Assembly: GCF_009873495.1 (NCBI RefSeq)
Contig: NZ_CP046706.1
Coordinates: 1-64,000 of the forward strand
Source of the DNA: Nostoc sp. ATCC 53789
Lineage (GTDB): Bacteria; Cyanobacteriota; Cyanobacteriia; Cyanobacteriales; Nostocaceae
Length of the DNA: 64,000 nt
Direction: 5' to 3'
A program made the position numbers and the translations under genes. Shown here one piece after another: positions 19,501-27,722 of the stretch. Each line of letters opens with the position of its first letter. Positions within the stretch are counted from its first letter, which is position 1. The notes under the pieces were generated by a model that saw only the letters and a program-made list of their open reading frames with translations, did not search any database and was not told the origin of the DNA.

Positions 19501-22106
19501 CAGAAGTTTCAAAATTAAATAATATCCGGATGCAGACAATTGTAGCGCTACGGGAAGCGAGCTACTTACAACCAGATGAAAATCAATTTAGAGAACGTAA
19601 CCGTTTAGAGGGGCATAGCGGTGGAGTCAATAGTGTAAGTTTCAGTCCGGATAACCAGACCATCGCCACTGCTAGTGATGACAACACAGTAAAACTGTGG
19701 GATCGGAGTGGCAAGGAACTTAAAACACTCAAGGGGCATAGCGGTTGGGTCAATAGTGTAAGTTTCAGTCCGGATAACCAGACCATCGCCACTGCAAGTT
19801 CTGACAACACAGTAAAACTGTGGGATAGGAGTGGCAAGGAACTTAAAACACTCAAGGGGCATAGCGGTTGGGTCAATAGTGTAAGTTTTAGTCCGGATAA
19901 CCAGACCATCGCCACTGCTAGTGATGACAACACAGTAAAACTGTGGGATCGGAGTGGCAAGGAACTTAAAACACTCAAGGGGCATAGCGGTTGGGTCAAT
20001 AGTGTAAGTTTTAGTCCGGATAACCAGACCATCGCCACTGCAAGTTATGACAACACAGTAAAACTGTGGGATCGGAGTGGCAAGGAACTTAAAACACTCA
20101 AGGGGCATAGCGGTGGAGTCAGTAGTGTAAGTTTTAGTCCGGATAACCAGACCATCGCCACTGCAAGTTATGACAACACAGTAAAACTGTGGGATCGGAG
20201 TGGCAAGGAACTTAAAACACTCAAGGGGCATAGCGGTGGAGTCAGTAGTGTAAGTTTTAGTCCGGATAACCAGACCATCGCCACTGCAAGTTCTGACAAG
20301 ACAGTAAAACTGTGGGATCGGAGTGGCAAGGAACTTAAAACACTCAAGGGGCATAGCGGTTGGGTCAATAGTGTAAGTTTCAGTCCGGATAACCAGACCA
20401 TCGCCACTGCTAGTTATGACAACACAGTAAAACTGTGGGATCGGAGTGGCAAGGAACTTAAAACACTCAAGGGGCATAGCGGTGGAGTCAATAGTGTAAG
20501 TTTCAGTCCGGATAACCAGACCATCGCCACTGCTAGTGATGACAACACAGTAAAACTGTGGGATCGGAGTGGCAAGGAACTTAAAACACTCAAGGGGCAT
20601 AGCGGTGGAGTCAATAGTGTAAGTTTCAGTCCGGATAACCAGACCATCGCCACTGCTAGTTCTGACAACACAGTAAAACTGTGGGATCGGAGTGGCAAGG
20701 AACTTAAAACACTCAAGGGGCATAGCGGTGGAGTCAATAGTGTAAGTTTCAGTCCGGATAACCAGACCATCGCCACTGCTAGTTCTGACAACACAGTAAA
20801 ACTGTGGGATCGGAGTGGCAAGGAACTTAAAACACTCAAGGGGCATAGCGGTGGAGTCAATAGTGTAAGTTTCAGTCCGGATAACCAGACCATCGCCACT
20901 GCTAGTTATGACAAGACAGTAAAACTGTGGGATCGGAGTGGCAAGGAACTTAAAACACTCAAGGGGCATAGCGGTGGATTCAATAGTGTAAGTTTCAGTC
21001 CGGATAACCAGACCATCGCCACTGCAAGTTCTGACAACACAGTAAAACTGTGGGATCGGAGTGGCAAGGAACTTAAAACACTCAAGGGGCATAGCGGTGG
21101 AGTCAATAGTGTAAGTTTCAGTCCGGATAACCAGACCATCGCCACTGCTAGTTATGACAACACAGTAAAACTGTGGGATCGGAGTGGCAAGGAACTTAAA
21201 ACACTCAAGGGGCATAGCGGTGGAGTCAATAGTGTAAGTTTCAGTCCGGATAACCAGACCATCGCCACTGCTAGTTCTGACAAGACAGTAAAACTGTGGG
21301 ATTTAAATTTAGATAATTTATTAAAAGATGGTTGTAGTTGGCTGAATAATTATCTAGCTATTCATCCTGATATTTTGGAAGAATTAACCGTATGCCAGAT
21401 TTCAGAAATCAAAAAACAAGCGGCTAGTGCGTTAGTTGCTCAAGGTGAAAATTTAGCACGCAAAGGTAATATCCAAGCTGCTGTTACTAAGTTGCACAAA
21501 GCACAGCAGTGGAATGTTGATTTAAAACTTAACCCAACTGATCCTGGTAAAAAAGCGCAGCAACTGGCTGATTCTTCTTCTCTAGTTGCTCAGGGTGAAG
21601 AGTCGGCACAAGCAGGCGATCTTGAGAGTGCAGTTGTTGATTTTCAAAAAGCTTTGAAACTAGATTCTAAGTTAGAGATTGAGCCAAGGACGAAAGCTGC
21701 CTCAATTTTATTTGAAGAAGGTACAAGCCTTGTTATACAAGAGAAATTTAAAGAAGCGTTAGAAGCTTATGATAAAGCCCAGGCATTTGATAGTAAAATA
21801 GAAATCTCTGCTGAAAATTGGAACTCCCTTTGTAGGCAAGGTAGCTTGAAAAGACAAGCTAACATTGTATTGCCTGCTTGCAACAAAGCCGTAGCACTTT
21901 CGCCAAGCGATCGCAATATCCAAGACAGCCGTGGGCTAGCCAGAGCGTTGACAGGTGATACCAAAGGAGCAATTGCAGACTTTGAGGCATACATTGCTCA
22001 AGCTGATGGAGATACTAAAGCACAACGGCAGCGCTGGGTGAAAGAGTTACGCGCTGGTAAGAATCCGTTTACAGATGCAGAACTCAAGAAACTGCGTGAA
22101 CAATAG
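16572..22106 (+). CDS. NLR-like nSTAND ATPase with TPRs, transmembrane helix and 14 near-identical WD40 repeats
   Basis: 1844 residues. About 1-165 is an N-terminal domain (LIWARCNYSDLRTRLIERL, then LMIVGWESL and REEFRKNLSIPVVVWI) of a cyanobacterial STAND-associated type with no visible catalytic motif. Residues 180-460 are TPR-like helices. An nSTAND1 ATPase starts near 495 with Walker A HGQSGVGKSS near 520 and Walker B LIFDQFEEF. A charged coiled coil precedes a transmembrane helix near 893-913. WD40 blades occupy 1012-1577, fourteen units of 41 residues, enough for two seven-blade propellers, followed by TPR-like helices to the end. Family knowledge: such proteins are signalling or defence receptors that oligomerise on ligand binding. 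The ATG start lacks a clear ribosome binding site. Likely partner: the upstream ATPase. Confidence 0.9.
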   Translation: MDTPHQSEDRPQDYERSLQQLAWTLQASVGQFKLIWARCNYSDLRTRLIERLSEICKIKIQVLQLKESERTLFTAIRSELQPDTQALMIVGWESLHDLPQMLTSANQVREEFRKNLSIPVVVWISEEIHHTIMEIAPDLESWGTSRSFAIAPDDLSEFINQLADEYFSGSFSVNDYRILELELEAAQRELRFNDHETEANLASLLGFVKQTNNRIDDALKYYQKARVLWSQLNKSEKQVSTLGEIAYCYYLKAFKIKDIAHPDWQATRQYTQEYITFLNEANSQDLAANSIAKFGNILRDLKEWEQLKYLAQQALEVHQANNQPIELAKDYGFLAQVALAQKRWSEAKQLAQKAKDILTVPSTVEVIDSPKVVFELAEEPAIANDLTLYHFILAQAEYELGSPQQAIQNLEVARDASSPIKDLHLHLNILSYLQRLYFEKKEYLEAYNTKQQQRSIEQQFGLRAFIGAGRLQSTKQTLVTLSKAGIQESIAPEIAASGRLLDIERLVERLGRHDHKLIVIHGQSGVGKSSLVNAGLVPALKNKSVGIQDYLPVAIRVYTNWVEELGQSLQQALHERRGAVNGQALGFEVDALIAQLRENEQHNLRTVLIFDQFEEFFFVYSKLHQRQQFFEFLGECLNILSVKVILSLRVDYLHYLLECNRLSSMAIIGNDLLSNNVLYELGNFSPDDTKSIIQRLIKTTSFNLECALIGQIVIDLAVELGEVRPIELQIVGAQLQTENITTLAEYQQRGTKEELVKRYLAEVVNDCGVENQQIAEFLLYLLTDEKGTRPLKTRVEIELELQALAAEIATNSNSLDLVLEILVKSGLVILLPENRANRYQLVHDYIAVLVRQQQEPKLSQLMTQLEQEKQQRKLSEEQRKLGEVKLNSFLKRALFGSVAAGVVLAVLAVTAFFQTQQAKEQRNLAQNSEIKAQEQRNLAQISEIKALANSSEALLLSEQNFDALIQSLKAGGNVKNAEVSKLNNIRMQTIVALREASYLQPDENQFRERNRLEGHSGGVNSVSFSPDNQTIATASDDNTVKLWDRSGKELKTLKGHSGWVNSVSFSPDNQTIATASSDNTVKLWDRSGKELKTLKGHSGWVNSVSFSPDNQTIATASDDNTVKLWDRSGKELKTLKGHSGWVNSVSFSPDNQTIATASYDNTVKLWDRSGKELKTLKGHSGGVSSVSFSPDNQTIATASYDNTVKLWDRSGKELKTLKGHSGGVSSVSFSPDNQTIATASSDKTVKLWDRSGKELKTLKGHSGWVNSVSFSPDNQTIATASYDNTVKLWDRSGKELKTLKGHSGGVNSVSFSPDNQTIATASDDNTVKLWDRSGKELKTLKGHSGGVNSVSFSPDNQTIATASSDNTVKLWDRSGKELKTLKGHSGGVNSVSFSPDNQTIATASSDNTVKLWDRSGKELKTLKGHSGGVNSVSFSPDNQTIATASYDKTVKLWDRSGKELKTLKGHSGGFNSVSFSPDNQTIATASSDNTVKLWDRSGKELKTLKGHSGGVNSVSFSPDNQTIATASYDNTVKLWDRSGKELKTLKGHSGGVNSVSFSPDNQTIATASSDKTVKLWDLNLDNLLKDGCSWLNNYLAIHPDILEELTVCQISEIKKQAASALVAQGENLARKGNIQAAVTKLHKAQQWNVDLKLNPTDPGKKAQQLADSSSLVAQGEESAQAGDLESAVVDFQKALKLDSKLEIEPRTKAASILFEEGTSLVIQEKFKEALEAYDKAQAFDSKIEISAENWNSLCRQGSLKRQANIVLPACNKAVALSPSDRNIQDSRGLARALTGDTKGAIADFEAYIAQADGDTKAQRQRWVKELRAGKNPFTDAELKKLREQ
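19605..21302 (+). repeat. 123-bp tandem repeat array, 14 copies (WD40 blades)
   Basis: Fourteen in-phase units (the last lacks 24 bases) are almost identical at the DNA level, including synonymous sites, so they were amplified or homogenised recently. Apart from a Glu/Lys change at position 2 of the first unit, coded differences are confined to five positions of the 41-residue unit: 7 (Gly/Trp), 8 (Val/Phe), 9 (Asn/Ser), 25 (Asp/Ser/Tyr) and 27 (Asn/Lys). Silent changes are mainly TTT/TTC and GCT/GCA in fixed places. The array leaves a long open frame on the opposite strand as a by-product. Confidence 0.97.
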
Positions 22107-22338
22107 ATGATTTTTACAGCGCACCTCCAGAAAATCCCTTAGTTCCCAGTAGTCCTTCACTACTCCCGGTTGCCCTTGCCGAGAGATGAATTTGTAAATT
22201 TGTACTGGAGTGAAAATTACCACATCTGCGATCGCCGTTCGCTTAGATAGCAATTAGTGTTGCTTTGGCGATCGCATAGAAATATGGAACACGGATTTAA
22301 GAATAGCTATGATGTTGTCTACTTGCATATCGAAACAT

Positions 22339-22363
22339 ATTTGCCGACCATTGGTCGGCAAAT
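22339..22363. promoter_or_regulatory. Near-perfect 25-bp palindrome, TetR-operator-like
   Basis: ATTTGCCGACCA, one base, then its exact reverse complement. The core CGACCATTGGTCG has the look of a TetR-family operator. No TetR gene or intact regulated promoter lies beside it, so it may be left over from a deleted gene. Confidence 0.45.
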
Positions 22364-22449
22364 AAGCGAGAAAGTGAAAGCTAAATTCTCAATTCTTGTG
22401 CAGGTTCCTTACAAATCCGTAATTTTCACCGCTAGACTTATTGCCTCCA

Positions 22450-22707
22450 CTAACTATGTCTACGGTGTACACACAAGTACTATCTGAAAGGGTTTCAGGC
22501 GTTATAGACCCCTTAAATTGTCATTACGAGCGCAGTGACAACGGAGCGAAGTAATCACATAATCCTGTGAGTTAAAGCGATTGTTTCGTCGTTCCTCCTC
22601 GCTGCGGACAGGCTTTCAGAGCGATCGCAACAATCCTATTGCTAGAGGACGAAACCAAGTCTCAGGTGGAATTTCACGACTTGTGTGTACACCGTAGACT
22701 AACTATG
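22450..22707. mobile_element. 240-bp MITE with perfect 20-bp inverted repeats and 9-bp target duplication
   Basis: The element spans 22459-22698. TCTACGGTGTACACACAAGT at 22459-22478 is repeated in exact reverse complement at 22679-22698. The nine bases CTAACTATG flank it on both sides (22450-22458 and 22699-22707). Removing one copy and the element restores a palindromic site nearly identical to 14351-14378, an empty-site comparison within the window. It has no coding capacity, so it was moved by a transposase in trans; 9-bp duplications fit IS4-like enzymes, but the family is not proven. Confidence 0.88.
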
Positions 22708-22789
22708 TGGAGGCGAATTAATCGAAATAACGTCGTTATCCCTGCTAATTACGACTTTTTCTCCTCTGCTATACAAAAGCGAAAGTGAG

Positions 22790-22990
22790 AAGTTGATTTC
22801 TCTTGCGTAGCGACCGCTGCCCTTGAACAGTCCCAGGAGTAACGCACGAATATGACCTGACCTATGGTTTGACATACTCACCTGCCTGAAGGCGAGGTGA
22901 TTCTTGACGCTTCGTTGACAGATGCTACCGAAGCAGTCTCACTCCGTCTCTGCGTCCGTTTAGAGTCGTGGCAATGCCCCATCCCGACTT
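22790..22990 (-). ncRNA. Putative omega RNA (reRNA) region of TnpB
   Basis: By analogy with characterised TnpB systems, the guide RNA overlaps the 3' end of tnpB and runs out through the right-end hairpin at 22878-22900; the guide would be the sequence immediately past the element boundary. The boundaries given are approximate and the RNA itself is inferred, not seen. Confidence 0.3.
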
Positions 22991-24065
22991 TATTTATATT
23001 TTTTGCCGCGTTTTCGTCCCGGTCGTGTTCAGTCGCACAATTCAAGCATTGAACCGACCGAACTTTTAAATCAAGTTTGCCCCATTTATAGCCACACTCG
23101 GAACAAATTTGGCTTGTTGGCTGCCATCGACTTATAACGTGAAAATCACGATTAAATTTCTCGGATTTCCCTTCACACAGCGTCCTAAAATCCCTCCATC
23201 CCTGTAAGCTTATTGCTCTAGCAAGTTTACGATTTTTAACCAGACCTGACACATTCAAATCTTCCAAAACGATAGTTTGATTTTCACTGACAATTTTGGT
23301 AGATAACTTATGCAAAAAGTCTTTACGTGTATCTGCTATTTGGTTGTGCAGTTTTGCGATTTTGTTTCCGATTTTATTTATACGTTTTGAATCCTTGGGT
23401 TGACGCGCTAGCTTTTTCTGGAGTTTGCGAATCTTTCTGTCTAGTTTTGAGTAGTTTGGACTTATAGCTTTTTCCCTATTACTCATAACAGCAAAGGTTT
23501 TGACACCCAAATCTATACCGATACTTTGGTTGTTAGCATCAATGTTAACAGGCTCAACTTCTACCACAAAACTTAGAAAATAGCGATTAGCACAGTCTTT
23601 GATTACAGTTACCGATGTGGGTGATGATGGTAAAATTCTTGACCAAATCGGTTTAATGTTACCAATTTTTGCAAGATAGACCTCATCACCTTTAATTGAA
23701 AAACCACCAATCCTGAAACGTGCTGATTGCTGATTAGTTTTCTTTTTGAACTTAGGTCTACCTACTTTTTTACCTTTTCGTTTACCTTTGAGCGAATCAA
23801 AAAAGTTTTTATAGGCAACTCCTAAATCTGCGACGGACTGTTGCAATGGAATATTAGAAACTTCAGACAGCCACTCACGTTCAATAGTTTTCTTCGCTTG
23901 AGTAATTACTAACTTTTGCAAGTCGTTGTTACTCGGCAATTTTTCCGACTGTTTGCAGATAGCCAAGGCATCATTCCAAACCACGCGAACGCAACCAAAC
24001 AACTGAGCTAGAAGCTGTCGCTGTTGGTCTGTCGGGTAGAGTCGGTATTGATATCTGGCTTTCAT
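22878..24065 (-). CDS. tnpB: TnpB, RNA-guided endonuclease of an IS605-type element
   Basis: 395 residues, full length for the family. RuvC residues are present: Asp in IGIDLGVKTFA, Glu in VLEDLNVSGL and the final Asp in DRDENAAKN. The zinc ribbon is CSECGY...CLNC. An N-terminal helical OrfB domain starts KARYQYRLYPTDQQRQLLAQLFGCVRVVWN. TnpB is a DNA nuclease guided by a reRNA (omega RNA) transcribed from the 3' end of its gene into the right end of the element, here toward coordinate 22878 and beyond. ATG start at 24065. The catalytic set looks intact, so it may be active. Confidence 0.96.
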   Translation of the reverse strand: MKARYQYRLYPTDQQRQLLAQLFGCVRVVWNDALAICKQSEKLPSNNDLQKLVITQAKKTIEREWLSEVSNIPLQQSVADLGVAYKNFFDSLKGKRKGKKVGRPKFKKKTNQQSARFRIGGFSIKGDEVYLAKIGNIKPIWSRILPSSPTSVTVIKDCANRYFLSFVVEVEPVNIDANNQSIGIDLGVKTFAVMSNREKAISPNYSKLDRKIRKLQKKLARQPKDSKRINKIGNKIAKLHNQIADTRKDFLHKLSTKIVSENQTIVLEDLNVSGLVKNRKLARAISLQGWRDFRTLCEGKSEKFNRDFHVISRWQPTSQICSECGYKWGKLDLKVRSVQCLNCATEHDRDENAAKNINKVGMGHCHDSKRTQRRSETASVASVNEASRITSPSGR

Positions 24066-24113
24066 TAATTTTAAAGTGCTACTCTATTAGTATACCAATA
24101 ATTAGAGTTACTT

Positions 24114-24296
24114 GTGATGACATTCCAAAAAAAACATAAACTTGGTTTTATTAGCGATAAACCACTAGCTAAAGATCCTATCTGCCTTAAGCTTAAACCA
24201 GGGATGAGGGAGCAATTGATGACTATTCCAGACTGGCAGGAAAAACTTAGGATGCTTATTGAAATACTTGTCCAAGAGAATATAAATCCGTCGTAG
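24114..24296 (+). CDS. Small TnpB-associated protein, divergent from tnpB
   Basis: 60 residues, rich in Lys and hydrophobics (QKKHKLGFISDKPLAKDP, then IPDWQEKLRMLIEILVQ). It starts 48 bases from the tnpB start in the opposite direction, shares that short promoter region, and its stop codon lies inside the left-end hairpin, so it belongs to the element. I recall similar small ORFs beside tnpB in other cyanobacteria but know of no assigned function. The size and helix pattern would fit a small DNA-binding or regulatory protein; this is inference. Confidence 0.6.
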   Translation: MMTFQKKHKLGFISDKPLAKDPICLKLKPGMREQLMTIPDWQEKLRMLIEILVQENINPS

Positions 24297-24435
24297 AACG
24301 ACGGGGCTTGTATCCCAAATTTTCGGTCAATTAAAGAACTTTTGTAGCTTATGACCTAAATCAGTGCAAAAATATCATGAATGTGTATAGAATTAATCAA
24401 TTGAAACAAGTAAGTGTATTTTTAAAAACACTAAG

Positions 24436-27400
24436 TTGTTGACGGTTGGTAGTCAACTCTTAACTAGTAACGGTCAATGTATTTCTATGCTTCCGTCAGT
24501 ATTCAAAACTTGCATTCCTAGAGAAGAAATTTTAGATGGGGAACTCTCTTCTGATTTATTTGCCGCTAAGTTACGGCTAGTTGTCGAAGGACTTGCGCCC
24601 CAAGTCTACCAAGATCCCACAGCCTTTTTCGCTAATACTTTTGCCACCGATGGTTTAAAGACCTTAATTTCTGAAGTATTTGGGCGGTTGGTAGGTGCTG
24701 CTGTCGGCTCCCCCATTATTCGACTGGAAACCAGCTTTGGTGGTGGTAAAACCCATGATGAAATTGCTTTGTGGCACATTGCCAAAAATGGGCGGGACAT
24801 TTCTGGACTAGACCGTTTTGTTGACCTAAATTTAATTCCAGACCGACCGATTCAAGCAGCTGCGATCGCTTGCCAAGACCTTGATCCAGTTAACGGTGTT
24901 TACCATGCGGACACTGGCGTTACCACTTATACCCTTTGGGGAGAAATTGCCTATCAAATTAATGGTGTAGCAGGTTATAGCCTGCTTAAAGGTTCTGACG
25001 AACAGCGAGTCAGTCCAGGCACAGTGGTTTTAGAAAGGATAATCCAAGGGCAACCCACAGTCATTATCATCGATGAAATTGCCTCATACCTGAGAAAAGC
25101 CAAGGCGACTCTAGTTGGTAACAGCAACTTAGCTGGACAGGTAGTTGCTTTTTTATTCGCCCTCATGGATTTAGCAGCATCTTGTAATAATTTAGTATTT
25201 GTTTACACGCTGGCTTCCTCCACTGACAGTTTTGGCGAAGAAACCACCGAAATCCGGGAAACCATTTCCGCTACTGCTAGGCAAGAGCGGATCATTAAAC
25301 CCAGCACTGATATTGAAATTTACAATATAGTTAAACAGCGAGTATTCGCCAGTATTGAAGCTAACGCTGCCAATAATGCTTCAAAAGAATATTTACAAAC
25401 TTATAAAGCTAGTCGAATTAATTTACCAGATGGTTGCAAAGATGCACGCTATGCCGACAGTATTGAGCAGAGTTATCCCTTCCACCCAGAATTATTTAAC
25501 CTGCTGACTAAAAAGATTGCCTCGATCCCAAACTTCCAACGCACCAGAGGCGCTTTGCGGTTATTTGCTAGAGTTATACGTTATCTATGGGACGATACTA
25601 GTGGATGGATACCGCTAATTCATTCTCACCACATTCCTGTTGGTATTGAAGAGGAAATCACCAGCGATTTAACAGCCCGTTTGGAACGTCCTTTGATGCG
25701 GATTACGATCCAAGCAGACATTTACAACAAAGATGGTAGAGAAGCACACGCTCAGTTACAAGATGCAGTATGGATTGCTGCTGGTAAACCTCCCTTTTCA
25801 ACCTGGGTAGCCCGGACTATTTTTTTGCATTCCATTACTCAAGGTATATCTGCGGGTATTCGCCGCGCCGAATTAAATCTATCTTTGTTGACACCAGGGC
25901 TAGAAATTGGCTTTGTTGATACTGCTTTAGAAAAACTGAGTGAAGTTGCTTGGTACTTGGAAAATGATCCAATGACAACTTTGGCTCGTTTTAAGGAAGA
26001 ACCATCAATCAATAAAATTATTGCCGAAGAAAAAGCTCAAGTTGGAATTACCGAGGCGAAGGATGATTTACGAAGTCGTCGCGATACCATTTTTGCTGAT
26101 AAATTCTTCAAACTAGTTCCGGCACCGGAATCACCCGCAGAGGTGGATGATGTGTCGGATAGCATCGCCCTGTGTTTAATTGACTTTAGCGAAGCGACTA
26201 TTTCTGTAACCACTGAAGGGCCACCGCCAATGGTGGAGAAAATTTTTAATGAAACAGGCGAGTCAGGTAAGTTTCGCACATTTAGAAATCGTTTATTATT
26301 TTTAGTTGCAAACAAGCAAGAATTAGAACGAGCGATTGACAACGCTAGGGAGTTCCGCGCCATTCAGAATATTCTAAATTCTCCCAATCGCTTGCAAGAT
26401 TTATCAGAAAATCAGCAAAAGCAACTCAAAGATAAAAAAGGTTCTCTTGATTTAGGGGTAAGGGTATCTTTAACCAATGCCTACCGCCACTTATTTTACC
26501 CCGCTAATGACCCCGTAAAAGCTGCTAAAGGCTTAATGCACTATACTCTTTCTGCACAAGATTCTAGCGATATTAAGGGCAAAAATAATCAACAAGATGT
26601 GATTTTAAAAGCACTAAAAGATTGTCAAAAAATCCGTGTTGAAGAATCACCGCCCTATGCACCTGCTTACATTTTGCAGAAGGTATGGCTGTCTGGGTTA
26701 AACCATTGGACAACTAAAGCATTAAAAGAAGCTTTCGCCAAAGACCTGAGTTTAAATATACTGCTTGATGCCGAAATTTCAAAGCTGCGAGATACCATCC
26801 GCCAGGGGTTGCAGACTGGTAACTGGGATATGAAAGTAGGAGAAAAGCTGTTTATTAAAACCGATGACGGTAAAATTACCCTACCCGACTCCATAGAATT
26901 TTCTGAACGGATGGAACTCTACCGCCGGGGAATTCTGGAACTACCAAAACCGCGAGAAATTGAACTGAATGCTCAAGTCTTGTCCAGTACAGAATCGGTA
27001 AAACCTGTGCGGATACGGTGGAAAGCATCGGGGGCTTTGACGATTAAGCTTTATCAGGATGGGAATTTGGTTACAGGGGAGTTTCGCCCTAGTGATGAGT
27101 ACGCAACAGCGATCGCTAAAACCACAACTTTCAAAATTGTAGCTGACTACGGCAATGGCGAAGTAGAGGAAAGGGAAACCCTAGCGAAGATATTGGCTTA
27201 TGGTACTGGAACACCCAGTACACCAAGCGCAGGCGAAGATGGGAACGGTTCGTGGGATGATTCACCTCTGTTTAAAGCCAAGCCGGAAGAATTTGATTTG
27301 GAGGGAACACTCGATAGGGTGTTTAATGAATTAGGCGATCGCATCCAAGATAATCAAGTTCAGGGTATCCAGTCGTTGGAAATCTCCGTTGGGCAAGTAA

Positions 27401-27720
27401 TGGACTACCGCAAGTTGATGACGGCTTTCCCTATGTTGATCAAGCTACCCTTGCAAATCGACCAAACGGCAACTATTACTGTTAATGAACAGTTTATCAG
27501 GTTAGAGTATCAAGGGCCAGTTAAAGGATTTCAGAGTTTTCAGGGGGCTGTTAACACTTTGCTAAGTAGCCCGGATGTAAAAGCTGACGTTTCGCTGAAG
27601 CTCGTATTTGAATTTTCATCTCCAGTGCAACCAAACGGCGCAGAAATCAGTAATATCAAACAAGCCCTGAATCGTAATCCGGTTGACAGGCTGAATTTGA
27701 CGGCTAAAGTGACTTACTAA
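24436..27720 (+). CDS. DUF499 P-loop ATPase (COG1483-type), defence-associated
   Basis: 1094 residues. Walker A is the unusual SFGGGKTH near 97-104 and Walker B is VIIIDEIASYL near 208. The remainder is long, helical and unassigned, with a beta-rich C-terminal part (QVLSSTESVKPVRIRWKASG). DUF499 ATPases recur beside DUF1156 adenine methylases and SNF2 helicases in defence islands, and both partners are downstream here. The frame opens with TTG-TTG at 24436; ATG at 24487 (MLPSVFKTCIPREEI) is the more natural start, although neither has a convincing ribosome binding site. The next gene starts three bases after the stop, so the two are translationally linked. Confidence 0.88.
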   Translation: MLTVGSQLLTSNGQCISMLPSVFKTCIPREEILDGELSSDLFAAKLRLVVEGLAPQVYQDPTAFFANTFATDGLKTLISEVFGRLVGAAVGSPIIRLETSFGGGKTHDEIALWHIAKNGRDISGLDRFVDLNLIPDRPIQAAAIACQDLDPVNGVYHADTGVTTYTLWGEIAYQINGVAGYSLLKGSDEQRVSPGTVVLERIIQGQPTVIIIDEIASYLRKAKATLVGNSNLAGQVVAFLFALMDLAASCNNLVFVYTLASSTDSFGEETTEIRETISATARQERIIKPSTDIEIYNIVKQRVFASIEANAANNASKEYLQTYKASRINLPDGCKDARYADSIEQSYPFHPELFNLLTKKIASIPNFQRTRGALRLFARVIRYLWDDTSGWIPLIHSHHIPVGIEEEITSDLTARLERPLMRITIQADIYNKDGREAHAQLQDAVWIAAGKPPFSTWVARTIFLHSITQGISAGIRRAELNLSLLTPGLEIGFVDTALEKLSEVAWYLENDPMTTLARFKEEPSINKIIAEEKAQVGITEAKDDLRSRRDTIFADKFFKLVPAPESPAEVDDVSDSIALCLIDFSEATISVTTEGPPPMVEKIFNETGESGKFRTFRNRLLFLVANKQELERAIDNAREFRAIQNILNSPNRLQDLSENQQKQLKDKKGSLDLGVRVSLTNAYRHLFYPANDPVKAAKGLMHYTLSAQDSSDIKGKNNQQDVILKALKDCQKIRVEESPPYAPAYILQKVWLSGLNHWTTKALKEAFAKDLSLNILLDAEISKLRDTIRQGLQTGNWDMKVGEKLFIKTDDGKITLPDSIEFSERMELYRRGILELPKPREIELNAQVLSSTESVKPVRIRWKASGALTIKLYQDGNLVTGEFRPSDEYATAIAKTTTFKIVADYGNGEVEERETLAKILAYGTGTPSTPSAGEDGNGSWDDSPLFKAKPEEFDLEGTLDRVFNELGDRIQDNQVQGIQSLEISVGQVMDYRKLMTAFPMLIKLPLQIDQTATITVNEQFIRLEYQGPVKGFQSFQGAVNTLLSSPDVKADVSLKLVFEFSSPVQPNGAEISNIKQALNRNPVDRLNLTAKVTY

Positions 27721-27722
27721 AG

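Larger units (their letters stand above)
22107..22877. other. Gene-free interval holding an orphan operator-like palindrome and a MITE
   Basis: No supported gene. It contains the 12-base-arm palindrome at 22339-22363, the MITE at 22450-22707 and the second half of the split palindromic site that also occurs intact at 14351. The frame at 22257-22487 has no ribosome binding site or recognisable motif. Confidence 0.5.
22878..24304. mobile_element. IS200/IS605-type (IS1341-like) element: tnpB plus divergent small ORF, hairpins at both ends
   Basis: tnpB (minus) and a 60-codon ORF (plus) are bounded by two hairpins. At 22878-22900 TCACCT-GCC pairs with GGC-AGGTGA; at 24288-24304 CCGTCGT-AGA-ACGACGG forms a perfect 7-bp stem. 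The stop codon of each gene falls inside the hairpin at its end. There is no tnpA (Y1 transposase), so movement would need TnpA in trans. The exact cleavage sites are not determined. Confidence 0.75.

Noticed and set aside
19605..21215. A 536-codon open frame antisense to the WD40 array
   Set aside because: It exists because the repeat unit is a multiple of three and happens to lack minus-strand stops; the product is a perfect echo of the repeat with no ribosome binding site.
22257..22487. 76-codon plus-strand frame
   Set aside because: It runs through the palindrome and into the MITE, with no supporting start signal.
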